Positions 60,239-61,068 of a DNA stretch of 61,068 nucleotides are shown here, in pieces (the stretch's first letter is position 1; each line of letters begins with the position of its first letter). The position numbers were made by a program, and so were the translations under genes. Source of the stretch: Spirochaetaceae bacterium (GTDB lineage Bacteria > Spirochaetota > Spirochaetia > SZUA-6 > DRHE01); NCBI GenBank assembly GCA_020353535.1, contig CP070696.1, forward strand, positions 1,894,494 through 1,955,561, in the 5' to 3' direction. Below the pieces are notes generated by a model that had not been told where the DNA came from, did not search any database, and saw only the letters and a program-made list of their open reading frames with translations.

Positions 60239-61068
60239 TCAGTACATCCCGATTCCCAGAAGGTTGCAGAGATCCTTCAACTCCCCGGTGATATCCCCGT
60301 AGGCCAGGATGTAGTGCTGTGACAGAACCTTCCGGGCAAACTCCTCTACGGGAATGTCGGGGACGATCTCCAGGCTGGGGAGCTGCGGAGCCGGGGGCTG
60401 CCAGCCCGCTTCCTCCCAGGAGCGGGGTGTCACCGCTTCCGCCGTGATCATGTGCAGGCTGTAACGGTCCCCGGCCGCGGTTAGCCTGCTCAGGGTGACC
60501 TTCCCGGTTTTCACCTTGGAGACGTTTAGTATTCCTTCTGCAAAACCGCCGAAGGCGGTGGGCAGCACCTTGACCCCGCCCTCCACCGCCTCGGAGGGCA
60601 CGAAGTCGGGCACGCCCATCAGCATGCGGTCCTCGAACAGCTCGTAGAACTCGAAATAGGGGGCGATCTGACCGCTCGCGAATTTTACCATCAGCTGGGT
60701 GGCCGCTCCCAGGGTATCGTTTTCGGGAATGGTGCATACTCCCAGCTGCTCACCCAGGAGCATGAAGATCGGCGCCGGTGGATACTCCAGAAGCTTTTTC
60801 ATGCCGTCCACGTCTATCAGGGAGACTGCATCGTAGCCCCGTTCGGCGCTGATATCCCGAACAGCCAGGAAGTAGCGGGCCGCCTTCTCCAGGGTTTGGG
60901 CCTGAGCTTTTTTCTCGAACTGCCAGTTGGTTTCCATGTCCCGGATCACTTTCTCCACTGCGGCGGAATCCAGCCGCTCGCTGCGCTGCACCATCTCCAG
61001 CATCTCGAAGCACTCGACCTCCAAACCGGTTCGAGCTTTCAGGGACGATCCGTCGAACATCGTGCCGT
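60239..61068 (-). CDS. L-fucose/L-arabinose isomerase-like protein, partial
   Basis: The C-terminal 270 or so residues; the frame stays open to the window end, so the N-terminal part lies outside. Sequence features of the FucI/AraA fold include FEMLEMVQRS, ETNWQF, CTIPENDTLGAATQLM (metal and substrate region) and the C-terminal QHYILAYGDITGELKDLC. These enzymes turn aldoses into ketoses. It is the first gene in view of a minus-strand run with UroD-like and FGGY kinase genes, and the isomerase-kinase pair suggests use of a deoxy- or pentose sugar. Confidence 0.82.
   Translation of the reverse strand, partial: GTMFDGSSLKARTGLEVECFEMLEMVQRSERLDSAAVEKVIRDMETNWQFEKKAQAQTLEKAARYFLAVRDISAERGYDAVSLIDVDGMKKLLEYPPAPIFMLLGEQLGVCTIPENDTLGAATQLMVKFASGQIAPYFEFYELFEDRMLMGVPDFVPSEAVEGGVKVLPTAFGGFAEGILNVSKVKTGKVTLSRLTAAGDRYSLHMITAEAVTPRSWEEAGWQPPAPQLPSLEIVPDIPVEEFARKVLSQHYILAYGDITGELKDLCNLLGIGMY

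Overview
The window looks like the chromosome of a free-living, sugar-fermenting spirochaete. This is an inference from several features. The solute-binding proteins have spirochaete-style leader ends (AFAGGKQ, AFAGGQK). A CheX gene sits next to a decayed CheY. The phosphofructokinase carries pyrophosphate-type residues. The content is dominated by sugar ABC importers, Gfo/Idh dehydrogenases and uronate genes. No rRNA, tRNA, CRISPR array, intact insertion sequence or prophage was seen.

Region 1 (about 0.1-20 kb) is a sugar-modification region. A four-gene minus-strand operon (DegT aminotransferase, two Gfo/Idh dehydrogenases, a TIM-barrel isomerase) diverges from a LacI repressor plus HAD phosphatase, with a palindromic operator at its start. 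Two complete carbohydrate importers (binding protein plus two permeases) follow; the first carries a PhnP-like metallo-hydrolase. Then come a GNAT acetyltransferase, a third Gfo/Idh protein, a creatininase-family amidohydrolase overlapping an endonuclease/phosphatase-fold gene, a hydroxypyruvate-isomerase-like gene and a zinc-type dehydrogenase. The first 14 kb is visibly more AT-rich than the rest.

Region 2 (20-31 kb) is a glycan-use locus. A ROK repressor, binding protein, two permeases, GH20 and GH9 enzymes run on the minus strand, divergent from a GH2 beta-mannosidase. All three hydrolases lack signal peptides, so oligosaccharides are probably imported and cut in the cytoplasm. Two matching operator half-site pairs (GTTG-N9-CCAAC) sit at the predicted start points of the two divergent promoters. 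None of the three importers has its own ATPase gene here, so a shared ATPase encoded elsewhere is likely.

Region 3 (31-39 kb) is mixed: a CDF metal transporter, a LON-domain protein, the remnant of an ABC permease, a UroD-like / enolase-superfamily / YcsI-like catabolic trio, a LOG-family hydrolase, a collapsed cheY followed by cheX, and an AlaX-type tRNA-editing enzyme.

Region 4 (39-47.5 kb) is a seven-gene DeoR-controlled hexuronate operon: deoR-type regulator, gnd, SDR-type uxuB, HAD hydrolase, LarA-like gene, uxaE, uxaC. It contains no mannonate dehydratase or KDG genes. The gene set suggests that uronates converge on fructuronate, then mannonate, and that mannonate is epimerised by the LarA-like enzyme to gluconate and, after phosphorylation, drained through 6-phosphogluconate dehydrogenase. 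This is the most attractive candidate for an unusual system in the window.

Region 5 (47.5-61 kb) holds acetyl-CoA synthetase, a PPi-type phosphofructokinase, an M20 peptidase, a mannitol-dehydrogenase-family gene, a small AT-richer nucleotidyltransferase cassette, and a minus-strand run of DUF1015 (SerK-like), class III aminotransferase, FGGY kinase, a second UroD-like protein and a FucI/AraA-like isomerase cut by the window end.
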